Shown here in pieces: positions 12,220 to 23,540 of a stretch of 64,000 bases of DNA. The stretch covers positions 33,393,511 to 33,457,510 of the forward strand of contig NC_056000.1 of assembly GCF_018446385.1 (NCBI RefSeq), read 5' to 3'. The stretch comes from Zingiber officinale (Eukaryota > Streptophyta > Magnoliopsida > Zingiberales > Zingiberaceae). Numbering within the stretch: the first letter of the stretch is position 1; each line of letters begins with the position of its first letter. Under the pieces are notes generated by a model. The model did no database searches. It worked only from the letters and a program-made list of their open reading frames with translations, and was not told where the DNA came from. The translations under genes and the position numbers were made by a program.

Positions 12220-15200
12220 GGAATGACAACCTGGTTAAGTTAGTGAAAGCATATGTACGAAACAACATGCATTTGTGTGGTTTTAAAGTCAGTTTGTGTT
12301 TTCAAATTGGTTTAGCTAACTTAACCACCTAACCCTCCTCCCCCTTTGGCATTCATCAAAAAAAATGAACAGAGGTAAATAATCATAGTGAAGAGTTACT
12401 GTAACAGGTAAAAAAAATATCTAAGTTTGGTCAAAATTTGAAAGATAAAAGTGTAATTTTTAACACCAAGTAAAAAATAGTCAAGTTGACTGGGGGGAAT
12501 TTAAGCTTTTGAAAATTTGTTTAAAGCATTAGCTTTTTAGCTTTTAGAAAGTTAGCTAAGTTTAGATAGTTTCATTTTTAAACATAAGTTTTCAAAAACT
12601 AAGTTTGAAAATTTTATTTTTCCAAAAACTGATTTATTTTTCAACTCTAAGTTTGTAAACGATTTAATTTAAAACTTAAGTTTTGACAATGATTTAAGTT
12701 TGAAAAATCTAACTTTCATAATTTTCAACACTGAGTTTTTGCAAATCAAATTTCAGTTTGCAAATATTGATTTTGAACTTTTCTTTTAGTTTTCAAAGGA
12801 GTTTGGTAGAACTAATTTTGATAAAGTAAAATAATTAAATCTAATTTTCAAAAATCAAAATTTTAAAGTTCAAAAGTACTAGTTTCAAAACCATGGTTTA
12901 AAATACTTGAAAAGTTGAGTTTTCAAAGACTAAGTAAAAAGGATAAAAAGTTTGTGATTTAAAACAAACAATTTTGAAAAAATTTTCACAATTTTAAGCA
13001 AGTTGATATTGAAAATTGATTTTTAAACTTTGATTTTCAAAATTAAGGAAAATGATTTTGAGAGGCTTAGTTTGTAAACTTAAGTTTTGAAAAATCTAAT
13101 TTCCACAATTTTCAAAACTAAGTTAAATCTAATTTTCAAAATCAATTTTCAATAAAAAGTAAAACCCAATTCTTAAAAACAACTTAGTTTTATAAGAGTT
13201 AGTTTTCAAAAGTAGGTTTAAGAAATTTTTAAGAAAATATTTTTCAAACAAAATTTAAAATATTTTATATAAAGGGAAATTTTTAATTAATTCCTCCCCC
13301 CTGAACCTGACATAAAATTTGAAAATATTTGCTAAAAATATTCAAAGTAGATATATATATATATATATTTTTTAAATTGAGGTAGAATTTTCTAGAGAGA
13401 TTTTAAAGAGAAGATTAAAAAATAACACTTAAGGAGATAATTAAAAAATAAACCTCCCCCTTAATTTGATATTCCTTTAATTTATTAATCCTCCTTATTT
13501 ATTACTTCCCCTTAATATAAAATTTTACCACCGTAACATATTTTTGTACCTAAGTGTTTTAGACGATTGTATAATTATCTTTATAAAATTGTTTATTTAA
13601 ATTTGACTAACCGTAATTAATGTTAGATTAAGTTGAAATAAATTAACCTTTAGTGTAATGTTAAGTAAGATAAGTTGTTATTAATTCAATAATTGATCAA
13701 TATTAATAATTTATTGATTAAATTTTGCTATAATCTAAATTTTGTATTAATTGATGAAGGTGTTAGTTATAATTTAACTTTTCATTTACTTCATTTTAAG
13801 TTGGATTGACTTAGTTTAAAGTTGGTGGCAATTTGAAGTTAAACTCGTTATTAAACAAGGTTAAGTAAGGTTCAATTTAAGTCAAACTTTAATTATGTTT
13901 TAATAAAAATAATTAATATTTTAAAGGTTGATTAAGAAAAATGACTTAGAGTAATTTTAATATTTTTTACTAAGGTTAAACCTAGGTTCTGATCAAATCA
14001 AGCTTAGTTCTCAAATAAAGTTAAACTTAAATAGTTAAGTTCTACTTATTAATTACATAATTAAGTTTAAAGTTAAAGTTAACAGAATTTAAGTTTTTAA
14101 GTTAGGTGTCTAAGTTTTAAATGAATTTATAATAATTATTGTTTTTAAGGGATTTCTAACAGGATTTTAAAATGATTTTTATAATTATTTAATGACAATT
14201 AATATACGTTCAATTCAGTTTTGATTTTAGATTAAAATTAATATCAGTGATTAATTTAGGTTTAAGTTTTAAGTTTATGTTAAATTTTTAAATTTTAATT
14301 GTAATTTCAATATTAAGTTTTAATTTAAGTTTTAATATTCAGTTAGGTTAAATTAAGTTTTAAAATATTTTTAAGAAAAATAATGTTTAAGGAAAAAAAA
14401 GTTTAAAATCTAAATAATACTTTTTAAAGTTTAAGAATAATTTTTTTTTAAAAAAAAATTACAATGGTTTAAAAGAAGTTTTAAATGGTTTTTAAAATAT
14501 TTTTAAAAGAGTTTTTAAAATAATTTTTAAAATCATTTTTTAAAGTTTTGAAAATGACTTTTAAAAGAGTTTTTAAAATAATTTTTAAAAGAGTTTTTAA
14601 TGTTTTGAAAATGAATTTTAAAAGATTTTTTAAAATAATTTTTAAAAGGTTTTAAAATAATTTTTTTTTTTAAAGAATTTTTTAAAGTTTTGAAAATGAC
14701 TTTTAAAAGAGTTTTTAAAATAATTTTTAAAAGAGTTTTTAAAGTTTTGAAAATGACTTTTAACAGAGTTTTTAAAATAATTTTTAAAAGAGTTTTTAAA
14801 GTTTTGAAAATGACTTTTAACAGAGTTTTTAAAATAATTTTGAAAAGAGTTTTTAAAGTTTTGAAAATGACTTTTAACAGAGTTTTTAAAATAATTTTGA
14901 AAATGTTTTAGAATAATTTTTAAAGGAATTTTTAAAGTTTTTAAAATGATCTTTAAAAGAGTTTTTAAAATAATTTTTAAAATGTTTTAAAAGAATTTTT
15001 TAAAATGCTTTTTAAGAGAGTTTTTAAAATGATTTTTAAAATGTTTTAAAAATAATTTTTAAAGGAATTTTTAAAGTTTTTAAATTGATTTTTAAAAGAG
15101 TTTTTAAAGTAATTTTGAAAATGTTTTAAATTAATTTTTAAAGGAATTTCATTTTTAAAATAATTTTTGTAGTTAATTTCATTTTTAAAATATTTTTTTT

Positions 15201-15455
15201 TTAAAATTAATTTAATTTTTAAAATACTTTTTAAAATAATTTTTAAAGTTAATTTAATTTTTCAAAAAAAATAATTTAGTTTTAATTCGAAATTTAATTT
15301 TTAATTAATTTGAAATTTAATTTTAATTTGAAATTTAATTTTAATTAATTTTAATTTGTAATTTGAAATTTGAAATTTGAAATTTAATTTTAATTTGAAA
15401 TTCAATTTGAAATTCAGAATTTAATTTTAATTAATTAATTTACTCCTTATTCATC
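12220..15455. repeat. AT-rich TTTTAAAA / AAATTTAA minisatellite occupying the pol position
   Basis: Dominated by degenerate TTTTAAAATAATTTTTAAAAGAG units, densest and most regular at 14470-15130 (units near 60 bp with GTTTTGAAAATGAC), grading into AATTTGAAATTTAA at 15280-15430. An open frame at 14690-14911 is a by-product of these units. No protein-coding signal. Confidence 0.85.
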
Positions 15456-15960
15456 TCACCCGATCTAGATTATCAATCAGGGAATCCTATAATTTTGTGA
15501 GATGAAATTGATTTGATTACAGAGTTTTGGTTTAACTTGTGTTAGATTCAGACTTAGCTTTGGTTTCCACAAATAGGCATTCTTCAAATAAACTTCTAAG
15601 CTTGGTGAGTCACAAGGACATCATTAGAAGTAACCAACCTTTCGAGGTTTTCCGAATAGTCCTATCCACGGAACTTAGTACTACATCTTGGTCTAACTGG
15701 TTAGGATTCGTTTAAGGGTAGCTTCGGTCAGTTCCACTTGGCCAAATGCACCAGATCGAAATCATATCTTTCTAGACATGCGATGCCCAAGTTTCCCTAA
15801 CGTACTATCATCCAAAAATTTCACCAATACCATGATTCAAGTTTAAACTTGGTCTCTAATTCTAATTGCCCTGCCGGGTTTGTTAGTTTTGAGTTACCCT
15901 GTCGGGTAAGTTAGTTTTGGAGGTGCCAGCTATTCTGGAGCCTCCCCCTGAATTATTGGC
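15456..15960 (-). other. Conserved non-coding block downstream of copia 1 gag
   Basis: Closely matches 39510-39850 of copia 2 (shared landmarks TCATCTCACCCGATCTA, AATCAGGGAATCCT, GCTTCGGTCAGTTCCACTTG) and, at 15885-15950, 40070-40135. All frames are closed in both copies. Confidence 0.75.
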
Positions 15961-15967
15961 CATTAAT

Positions 15968-17632
15968 TTAAGTTTTGATTTTAGGCTTGTGTCGATTCTT
16001 TTTATAGTTATAGTTAACTTGGTGATAATCTAAATTTTGTTGAATTTTGAATTTTGGTTTTAATTTAGAATTATATTTTAGTTTTTGATCTGATTTATTC
16101 AAGTTTATATAATGTATTTTATCTTTAGGTATATAGAATTGATTAAGTCCTACTTGCGTGGTTAAGCACGCTTTCGGGACCCAAGCTTGTTTAGTTGCTT
16201 TGTGTTGGGTTAATAATGATTTAAAGGTTTTGTTTGAGTTTGACTTATATCCAAGTCCGGTTTTATTATAGCATGCCTTTTGGTTATTTAGAATTAAATC
16301 TAAATTTTTGGATCTTGTTGTGAATTTTTCCAATATTTCCTTTAACTTATTAATTTCAATTTTTAATGATAAATTCTCCTCCTCAAGTGTTCGATCTTGA
16401 GTTGGATTTGAATTTTTTAATTGTTCCTTGAGGTTTTGATTTTCCTCAAGAAGCGATTTATTTTTATTTTCCAATTTAACTAATTTTTTATTCAAACATG
16501 AGATAATTCTAAAGAATTTACGATTTAAGTTTAGGTATACCTCTTTGGAACCTTCGGAAACGAGTACGGACTCGTGGCTCGATTCGGGTTCGGACCCGTC
16601 TTCCGATTCCTCTGATTCGTCTTCCGTTTCAGCTTCGCGAGCCATCAACGCGAGGTGACTTTGGTGCTTTTGCCTTTCTCCTTCCGATTCGTCTGAGGAG
16701 GAATCATCCCATGTTGCTTTGAGGGCTTTCTTCTTTGTTGACTTTGGTTTGTCAAGTTTCAATCTTGGGCATTCGTTCTTGTAGTGCCCCTTTTTGTTAC
16801 ATCCGAAGCATGTGACATTTCTGGCGAACTGATCTTCTGAAGATCCTGTTTGCTAAAGCTTCTCTTTTTCCTGGTGAACATTTTCCTTACTAGGTTCACC
16901 AGGTGTTCTTCGTCTTCAGAGTCTTGATCGAAATCTTCTTCGGATTCGGGCTTGTTCTTCTTTTCTTTAGAGGAACCTGCAAATAAAGCTACACCTTTCT
17001 CGACCCCGGCGTTAGTTTGCTCATGAAGTTCTAATTCACAAAAGAGTTCGTCCAATTTTAATTTAGATAAATTTTTTAAATTTTGTAGGCATCTACGATT
17101 GATGCCCACAAATTGTTTCGCGGAAAAGCATTTAACGCGTACCTGATTAAGTCTCGGTTCTCCATTTGGTGGCCTATCGCGTGGAGACCGTTGAGGATAT
17201 CTTTGACCCTCGCGTGAAGCTGACTTGCCGTTTCTCCTTCCTGCATTTTTATATTAAAAATTCTATTTAAAAGAAATCTCTCTTTGTTACCTTCGCGTCG
17301 CTTGTTCCTAGCTCGATCAGTTTATCCCAAAGCTCCTTAGCGTTTTGATGCGGTCCGACCCGGTTCAGTTCTTCTCGTGTTAGTCCGCAGTGTAGAGTAT
17401 TGATGGCTTTGTTTTCAATTGATGCCTTTTTCTTCACATCATTTGTCCAGTCTTCAGGATCTAGTATGTTCCCGGAGTTGTCCACTGGAATTTTGTAAGC
17501 CCTTGTGACGCTCATCCATTGGTCGTAGTCTGTCTTCATGTAGACCTCCATTCTCCTCTTCCAGTACGAAAAGTCATCCCCGTTGAATAGAGGAGGGCGT
17601 ACTGTGCTGAAGCCTTCTTGTTGAGACATCAT
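15968..17632 (-). pseudogene. Copia 1 gag, frameshifted
   Basis: Gag coats element RNA and builds the particle. Three frame segments line up with one gag: 17632-17267 (N-terminus, RPPLFNGDDFSYWKRRMEVY, the conserved W-K-x-R-M-E box, through GLTREELNRVG), 17109-16759 (KLKLDELFCELELHEQTN) and 16762-15968 (basic/acidic C-terminal part with a predicted coiled coil rich in KLENKNKSLLEENQNLKEQL). A CCHC knuckle, CFGCNKKGHYKNECP, spans about 16765-16811 across a frame change. At least two frameshifts exist. The C-terminal WVPK and IPKDKIHYIN motifs match copia 2 gag. Confidence 0.9.
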
Positions 17633-17845
17633 AACCTACACACAAGAAATTAACTGGAAAAATATCCCAAGACTTCGTCTTGGATTAGCAGTGCGGGAAG
17701 AAAAAGATAAAAAAAACTAGATTCGTGTTGCACTAATTTAAATTGATTAGTTAAATATTAAGTTATCGAAACACCAGTTTTAAAATTAATTAAAAAAAAT
17801 TCACCCCTGTCTGATTGGTGGTTGCACCAAATCAGAGCGGTACCG

Positions 17846-17857
17846 GCTCTGATACCA
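17846..17857 (-). other. Copia 1 primer binding site
   Basis: Minus strand TGGTATCAGAGC, complementary to the 3' end of initiator tRNA-Met, 2 bp inside the 5' LTR. Confidence 0.9.
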
Positions 17858-18227
17858 CTTGTAGGACCGTTGGATTCGATAGAGGGGGGGTGAATATCGA
17901 TTCGAGAAAACAAGAGTTTAAGCGCAGCGGAAAAAGATAAAGTAGACACAAATATTTTTACTTCGTTCGGAGCCTGTGACGACTCCTACTCGAAGGCCCG
18001 TGGTCCTTGACCACTTTCGTTGGGCAATTACTAGCAGATCGAAATATGATTACAGAAAAAGTACAGGAGATGCTAGTAATAATAAAGCAATACCGACAAA
18101 GAAAAAATTAAACAAAAACCGGAAGAGCACTTTTTTCGGAGCGTCGTTGACGTCGCACTTGAACGTCGAGCAGCCAGATCAGCAGAAGAGTTCTCTAAAG
18201 TTGATTTGAAGCTCCACCCCGGGGCTT

Positions 18228-18235
18228 CTTTTATA
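18228..18235 (-). promoter_or_regulatory. TATA box of copia 1 5' LTR
   Basis: TATAAAAG on the minus strand directly downstream of the GGCGCC cluster, the expected core promoter of the element. Confidence 0.6.
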
Positions 18236-18638
18236 TGCTGCTCCCTTCGGGCGCCTGGAGTGTGACGTAACATCTCAAATCAAGATGCTCCACGAGCGAC
18301 GAGGTGTCCGATAAAATTGCCCGGCGCCCGGATCCTCCGGCGCCCGACCTCCGGCGCTGGATCCTCCGCGCCCGACCACCTTGTTCCGAAAGACTTTTTC
18401 CTGCAAAACAAGGTTAGTCCGAGGCAAATATATATCCTGTAAAACAGATGGTTAGCACAGTTAAAGTTCAACGGATAGATAAAGAGAGTATGACTTAGAT
18501 TCCGTCTTTCCGAGACCGGAATCTAGTCACGATCTCGACTTAGACATCCGAAATGGATCTAAGCCGGATCGACGCCTAATGTCCCCTTCCCGGGAACGTG
18601 TCCTCGCAGTCACTCCCCTCCAGTGACTTACCTCACTT

Positions 18639-18888
18639 ACCTGCCAGACGTCCGGTCAGCCCGTCGACCCGTCTGGACTTCTCGCCAAGCGTCCGGTCAG
18701 CCCGTCGACCCGCTTGGACTTCTCGCCAGCTATCCAGTCAGCCCGTCGACCTAGCTGGACTTCTCGCCAGCTATCCGGTTAGCCCGTCGACCTAGCTAGA
18801 CTTCTCGCCAAGCGTCCGGTCAGCCCGTCGACCCGCTTGGACTTCTCGCCAGCTATCCGGTCAGCCCGTCGACCTAGCTGGACTTTTC
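18639..18888 (-). repeat. Six-unit tandem hairpin array in U3
   Basis: Six consecutive ~41-bp units, each containing GTCCGGTCAGCCCGTCGAC (or a near match) between two arms that pair: CCAGACG/CGTCTGG, CCAAGCG/CGCTTGG (twice) and CCAGCTA/TAGCTGG (three times, one copy with one mismatch). Arm sequences change together. Confidence 0.9.
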
Positions 18889-19734
18889 CTGCACACTTGA
18901 TCAAAGTGTCAGACAACAACATAACTAACTTAACCTATTTGTCATTCATCAAAACCTGAGTTAGACCGTTAGTGCTACCCGCACCAACAGTCTGAACCTA
19001 GAGGCGACTGTGGGAGCCCACCCATTGGACATCTAGTCCCATGAAAGCTGTAATAAAGCTAATTAGCTGGATCAATACGGTTATACGGCATTTAACTGAG
19101 CTGAATAAATGCCCACTGAATCAAAAGTTGTCCTAGTCTTTTTATCGAGCATTTGGTGTGCTCTAACTCTCCTCTCTAGTAGGGAGACCACCTCTAGGCA
19201 CCCGACAACGTCTAAAACCTCAAACTGAAGAGGGAAAACGCGTCCGGCCCATCTAGAGGTGCTCGACTAATCCCTAAAGCTGCGAGGAGGATTAAATACA
19301 CCCTAGATGTCGACAAAAATCCGAGTATAACTAATCTAAAAGCATGCATTCAAATGGAAGCTACTTATACTGCAGGTGAGGGGTTTCTTACCTCTTGTGC
19401 GAAGATTCTTACAAATCTAAGCGCTAGGTTTTCCGAAAGAACACTCTTCTCGACGAACCGCTCGCGTCCACGTGCTCTTCTCGCGGAGGGGAACGTCCTC
19501 GTGTTGGAGTCGTCGCCGAAAAGTGATCCGAGAGCCCTTGGGGCTTGGGCGCCGAGAGAGAAAGAGAGGGAAAGGGGGCGGCGGTGACTAAGGTAGAGAG
19601 GTTGCCGAACCAACCAAAACCAAAAGAAACACTTCTAATTAATTCGCTATTTATATTAAGTGGTTTATTTAACCAACTCTAATATAAATCTAGCTAATTC
19701 CCTTTTCTTTCAGCACACCCCTGCTGGGGCTTCC

Positions 19735-19805
19735 TGGCTAGCCGGAGTCACTAAAGTCCAGGTTCGGTCCAAGGTCGCGGGTTCAATTCCCCGCGTGAGC
19801 TATTT
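19735..19805 (+). repeat. tRNA-like stretch within solo LTR X
   Basis: GGTCGCGGGTTCAATTCCCC resembles a T-arm/B box, preceded by TGGCTAGCCGGAGTC as a weak A-box candidate. It is antisense to the LTR. Cloverleaf pairing is incomplete, so it is not called a tRNA gene. Confidence 0.4.
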
Positions 19806-19928
19806 ACGGCGCTAATTATTTTTGCTACTTACGCTACTCGAAAAATTCCGAAAAAATATTCTAAAATTCTAGAAAAATCATAGAATATTTCTAAAATTAT
19901 TTTGAGAATTTTCGGGTGTTACACTTAG

Positions 19929-20685
19929 AATAAGTAAAAAGTTTAGTTTCTTTAATTCTAAGCTTATAGTGTTAATTTTCTTATTATCCTGTCAGTTAGT
20001 GAGCATGTTTAGTATTCAGTTTTATTTCTATATACCATGAGTACATGCGGCTTTGTTTTAGCATTTCAGTTTCAGTATTTTTGCATTACTTGTATGCACT
20101 TTGAGTTTTGTGAGATAGATTAGTACTTACTAAGCGTTTTCGCTTATAGTTTTGTTTTCTTTCCTCCTACTGCAGATAAAGGAAAAGCTAAAATATAAAA
20201 GGGAGGCGACAGGGTGGTAGTGATGATGAAGGTGTGTGGTGACTGCACTGTGGAGAGATCCAGAGTTAATTGACAATATTGTCAAAAACCTTCTGTTTAA
20301 TTCTTTAGTTTTCCTTAAGTGCTATTATGAGTTGAGACTGTAGTTGAGTTTATTCTACACTTGTAATTGGTTTACTTGTGTTATTTGTGGAGTACCGTAG
20401 TTGGTTATTTATGCTAGAGTAGTTCTTTCTTTTCACTGTTATTTTATAACTGCGTGGTTGTGAAAAATGTGATCCAGCCGCCTATGGCTGCGTATATATC
20501 TTATGTATCATGGATTTGGTCATCGGTACAGGGGAGACTCTGCCGAAATTTTTCAATAGGAATTCCTCTGAACCGTGATAAATCTAACTGATTCTAATAA
20601 TAGCGTCAGTGACACTAATAAGTAGAGTAGTAGTTAGGTAATAATCGCCCTTAGAGAGTAGTAGTAAGAAGGGTGGGTTGTTACA
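19929..20685 (+). repeat. Gypsy 1 5' LTR, part 2
   Basis: Continues the LTR after the insertion and ends GGGTGGGTTGTTACA; matches 26764-27520. Confidence 0.95.
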
Positions 20686-20687
20686 GT

Positions 20688-20699
20688 TGGTATCAGAGC
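20688..20699 (+). other. Gypsy 1 primer binding site
   Basis: TGGTATCAGAGC, complementary to initiator tRNA-Met, 2 bp after the LTR end. Confidence 0.9.
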
Positions 20700-20935
20700 G
20701 AGGTTCCATTCTCCAGCATCACACACACACATCAGCATCATCCTTGTCGTCTTCAAGTAAGAAAGTATTTAATTTCTTTCCTTATTGCTTTCCTTTATTA
20801 CTAATTGTAGTATAAAGTAATTGCTTATAAGTGCTTAAGTTAGATAAGAGTTTTTGCTGTTTTCTTTATCCCGGTACAAATGTGTATGTTGGAAAGGATA
20901 GAGAAAATATCAAGTCTTTTTCCTTGCATGACTAG

Positions 20936-21790
20936 ATGGCAAGAAGAGGGCATCCCTGTACCGTTCGTGCTGAGGACCAAGCTCAAGAGAACGAAGTTTC
21001 CAGAGCAACTGAGCCCAATCTTTCTGAAGTGGTTGCTCAGCTCCAGAGACAAGTAGCAGAGCAGCAGCAAGTGATTGCCAATCTAATGACCAATCAGAAG
21101 CCAGCTCCTCCCACTTCCCCAACAATTAAGGTGGAGACCCCAGTGGTGATTGAAGACCCATCAGTTGCCCTAGAAGTCGCCACAACACCTAGAAGACAAG
21201 AAGCATACCTCATCCAGTGGCTGAAGCTGAAACCAGAAAGCTTCTCAGGCACGACTGAGCCCTGGGATGCCCAGGCTTGGTTCTAGACACTTGAGAGCAC
21301 AATGGATCTTCTTGACTGGCCAGAAGTCGAGAAGGGTAAGTGTGCCTCTTTCTGCCTATCTGGAGATGCTTGTATGTGGTGGGAGCGAGTTAAGAGTAAG
21401 AGAGCAGTCAACCAGATGAGCTGGGTTGACTTCGAGATAGAGTTTTATGAAGAATTCTTCTGTCAACGGATCACCAATAAACAGTATGAGGAGCTTATAG
21501 AATTCAGACAAGGTGACCTACCAGTAGAAGAAGCGGTCAAAAGATTCAACAGGCTAGCTCGCCTTTGCCTAGAGTTAGTAAGTACAATGAAAGAATGAGT
21601 CAGACTGATGCTCCGAATGATGAGACCAGAAATAGCACCTAATGTGAGTAGTGAAACTCACCGACCATAGATTGGTGAAGAGCTGGTCAGCAGGGCATTA
21701 GTGAGCACTATCTGAACAGTAACAAGGCACAACGAGCGCAGCACAAGCCAGTGAAGATAGAGGACAAGTTAGCAGGAAGTCAGAAATCCC
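20936..21790 (+). pseudogene. Gypsy 1 gag (truncated)
   Basis: Starts ATGGCAAGAAGAGG and shows a coiled-coil-like SEVVAQLQRQVAEQQQVI, then LKPESFSGTTEPWDAQAWF and after a stop (21284-21286) the retrotrans_gag region with FCLSGDACMWWERVK and YEEFFCQRITNKQYEEL. The frame breaks again near 21598. Zinc knuckle and aspartic protease, normally next, are missing: around 21790-21840 the sequence jumps into the RT leader (VCEYPEVF...ELPGLP). The deletion means the copy could not process its own polyprotein. Confidence 0.9.
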
Positions 21791-21840
21791 AGGCAAGTAA
21801 GCAGAACAGAAGAAAGAACAAGAAACACCCAAGCAGGAAG

Positions 21841-23540
21841 ACGTTCGGGTAGTCTGTGAATATCCAGAGGTATTTTTTAGAAGAGCTACCTGGACTACCT
21901 CCCAACAGGGAAGTGGAGTTTGAAATTGAATTGGTTCCTGATGCCAGCCCAATTTCAAAAGCTCTGTACCAAATTTCTCTAGCAGAGCTGAAAGAGTTAC
22001 AAGCATAACTACAGGAGTTACTTGACAAAGGTTTCATTTGCCCTAGTCACTCACCTTGGGGAGCTCCTGTGTTGTTTGTCAAGAAGAAAGATGGATCTAT
22101 GCGAATGTGCATAGATTACAGAGCTCTGAATCAAGTGACCATCAAGAACAAGTACCCTCTTCCCAGGATCGATGAATATTTGATCAGTTAAGAGGGACGA
22201 CAGTATTCTCAAAGATAGACCTGCGCTCTGGGTACCATCAGCTAAAAGTGAAAGAAAGAGACATACCCAGAACGACTTTCAGAACTAAATATGGACACTA
22301 CGAGTTCGTAGTCATGCCTTTTGGTGTGACTAATGCACCTGCAGTTTTCATGGATCTGATGAACAGAGTGTTCAGAGAATACCTTGACAAATTTGTCATT
22401 GTGTTCATCGACGACATTCTAATCTATTCAAAGACCCCAGAGGAGCATGACATGCACTTGAGAATAGTACTGCAGACTCTTCAGCAGAAGCAGCTTTATG
22501 CTAAATTCTCCAAGTGCGAGTTCTGGTTAAATCAGGTGGCGTTTTTAGGTCACATAATTTCTAAAGAAGGCATTCAAGTGGATCCAGCCAAAGTGGAAGC
22601 GGTCAACAACTCGAGTAGACCCAAGAACGTCAGAGAGATCAGAAGCTTCCTTGGTTTAACTGGGTACTACAGGAAGTTCGTGGAGGACTTTTCCAGGATA
22701 GCCTCTCCACTAACAGCCCTCACCAGAAAGAACAAGAGATTCGAATGGTCAGATAAATGTGAGAAGAGTTTCCAAGAGCTAAAGAAGAGATTGATCAGTG
22801 CTCCCATTCTGACTGTTCCACAGAGCGACAAGAGTTTCGACATCTACAGTGATGCTTCCAAGATGGGCTTAGGAGCTGTACTCATGCAAGAAGGAAAAGT
22901 CATAGCTTATGCTTCCAGACAACTCAAAGATTATGAGAAGAACTACCCCACTCATGATCTTGAGCTGGCAGCTGTGGTTTTTGCACTTAAACTCTGGCGA
23001 CATTATTTGTATGGAGTTCAGTGCAGAATCTTCACAGATCATCAGAGTCTTAAGTACTTCTTCACTCAGAAGGACTTAAATATGAGACAGCGCAGGTGGC
23101 TGGAGTTGGTCAAAGATTACGACTGTGAAATCCTCTACCACCCAGGCAAAGCTAACAAAGTGGCAGATGCACTCAGCAGAAAATCCAGTGCATCCCTGAT
23201 GTCTTTGTCATCATTAGCCCTGCCACCGCAGAAGGAGTTGTCGGATTTTGGACTTGAAATTATAGAAGGGCAACTCTCTGCATTGACCTTAGAGTCCACA
23301 TTGCTTGAGGAGGTACAGAGAAAGCAAAGTGAAGATCCAGACATCCAGAAAATCAAGCAAGGGTTACAGAAAGAAGACAAATCAGAGTTTCGAGTAACAG
23401 ATAGCGGGATTCTTTATCAAGGGAGTCACATTTGCGTGCCCCATGATGAAGAACTGAGGAAGAAGATCTTAGAAGAAGCTCACAGCACACCATACTCCAT
23501 GCATCCTGGTTCTTCCAAGATGTACCAAGATGTGAAATAG
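21841..23540 (+). pseudogene. Gypsy 1 reverse transcriptase and RNase H
   Basis: Encodes the chromovirus [38 protein letters not shown], then after a frameshift near 22176 [13 protein letters not shown]. From 22248 a 430-codon open frame carries [14 protein letters not shown] and the catalytic FIDD (residues 53-56), then RNase H ([46 protein letters not shown]). The HHCC integrase finger starts at the end ([11 protein letters not shown]). Lesions: a CAA-to-TAA stop at 22006-22008, the frameshift and a CAG-to-TAG stop at 23538-23540. Confidence 0.95.

Larger units (their letters stand above)
11233..18989 (-). mobile_element. Copia 1: SIRE-type element with gag but no pol
   Basis: TSD GTCTG at 11228-11232 and 18990-18994. 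Minus-strand LTRs read TGTTGGTGCGGGTAGC...CGGTCCTACA. The PBS (17846-17857) and purine tract (12204-12219) are in place. Between them only gag is recognisable; the expected protease, integrase, RT and RNase H are absent and 3.3 kb of AT-rich repeats occupies that space. It is therefore a non-autonomous, TR-GAG-like element that would depend on pol from a relative such as copia 2. Confidence 0.9.
17860..18989 (-). repeat. Copia 1 5' LTR (right)
   Basis: 1130 bp. Sense order: start at 18989, hairpin array 18888-18639, GGCGCC palindrome cluster about 18360-18245, TATA box 18235-18228, then R/U5. Confidence 0.9.
6645..19923 (-). mobile_element. Solo LTR X (gypsy), minus orientation, itself interrupted twice
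   Basis: Flanked by CTTAG at 6640-6644 and 19924-19928; the intact 3' LTR of gypsy 1 shows one uninterrupted ...TTATGCTTAGAATAAG, proving insertion. On the minus strand it begins TGTAACACCCGAAAATTC and ends GGCGGGTCATTACA, a gypsy LTR pattern. Removing the two inner insertions leaves about 2.4 kb and no internal gag-pol, so I read it as one LTR left after LTR-LTR recombination. It contains an internal duplication: similar GAACCTAG...GACTGTGGGAG segments at 11093 and 18996. Confidence 0.8.

Noticed and set aside
14690..14911. 73-codon frame with repeating KRVFKIIF units
   Set aside because: Pure by-product of the TTTTAAAA minisatellite; no start context or family.
19735..19805. tRNA gene
   Set aside because: B-box-like stretch only; acceptor and D arms do not pair.
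6645..19923. Full-length gypsy element rather than a solo LTR
   Set aside because: After removing the two nested insertions no PBS, gag, pol or second LTR copy remains.
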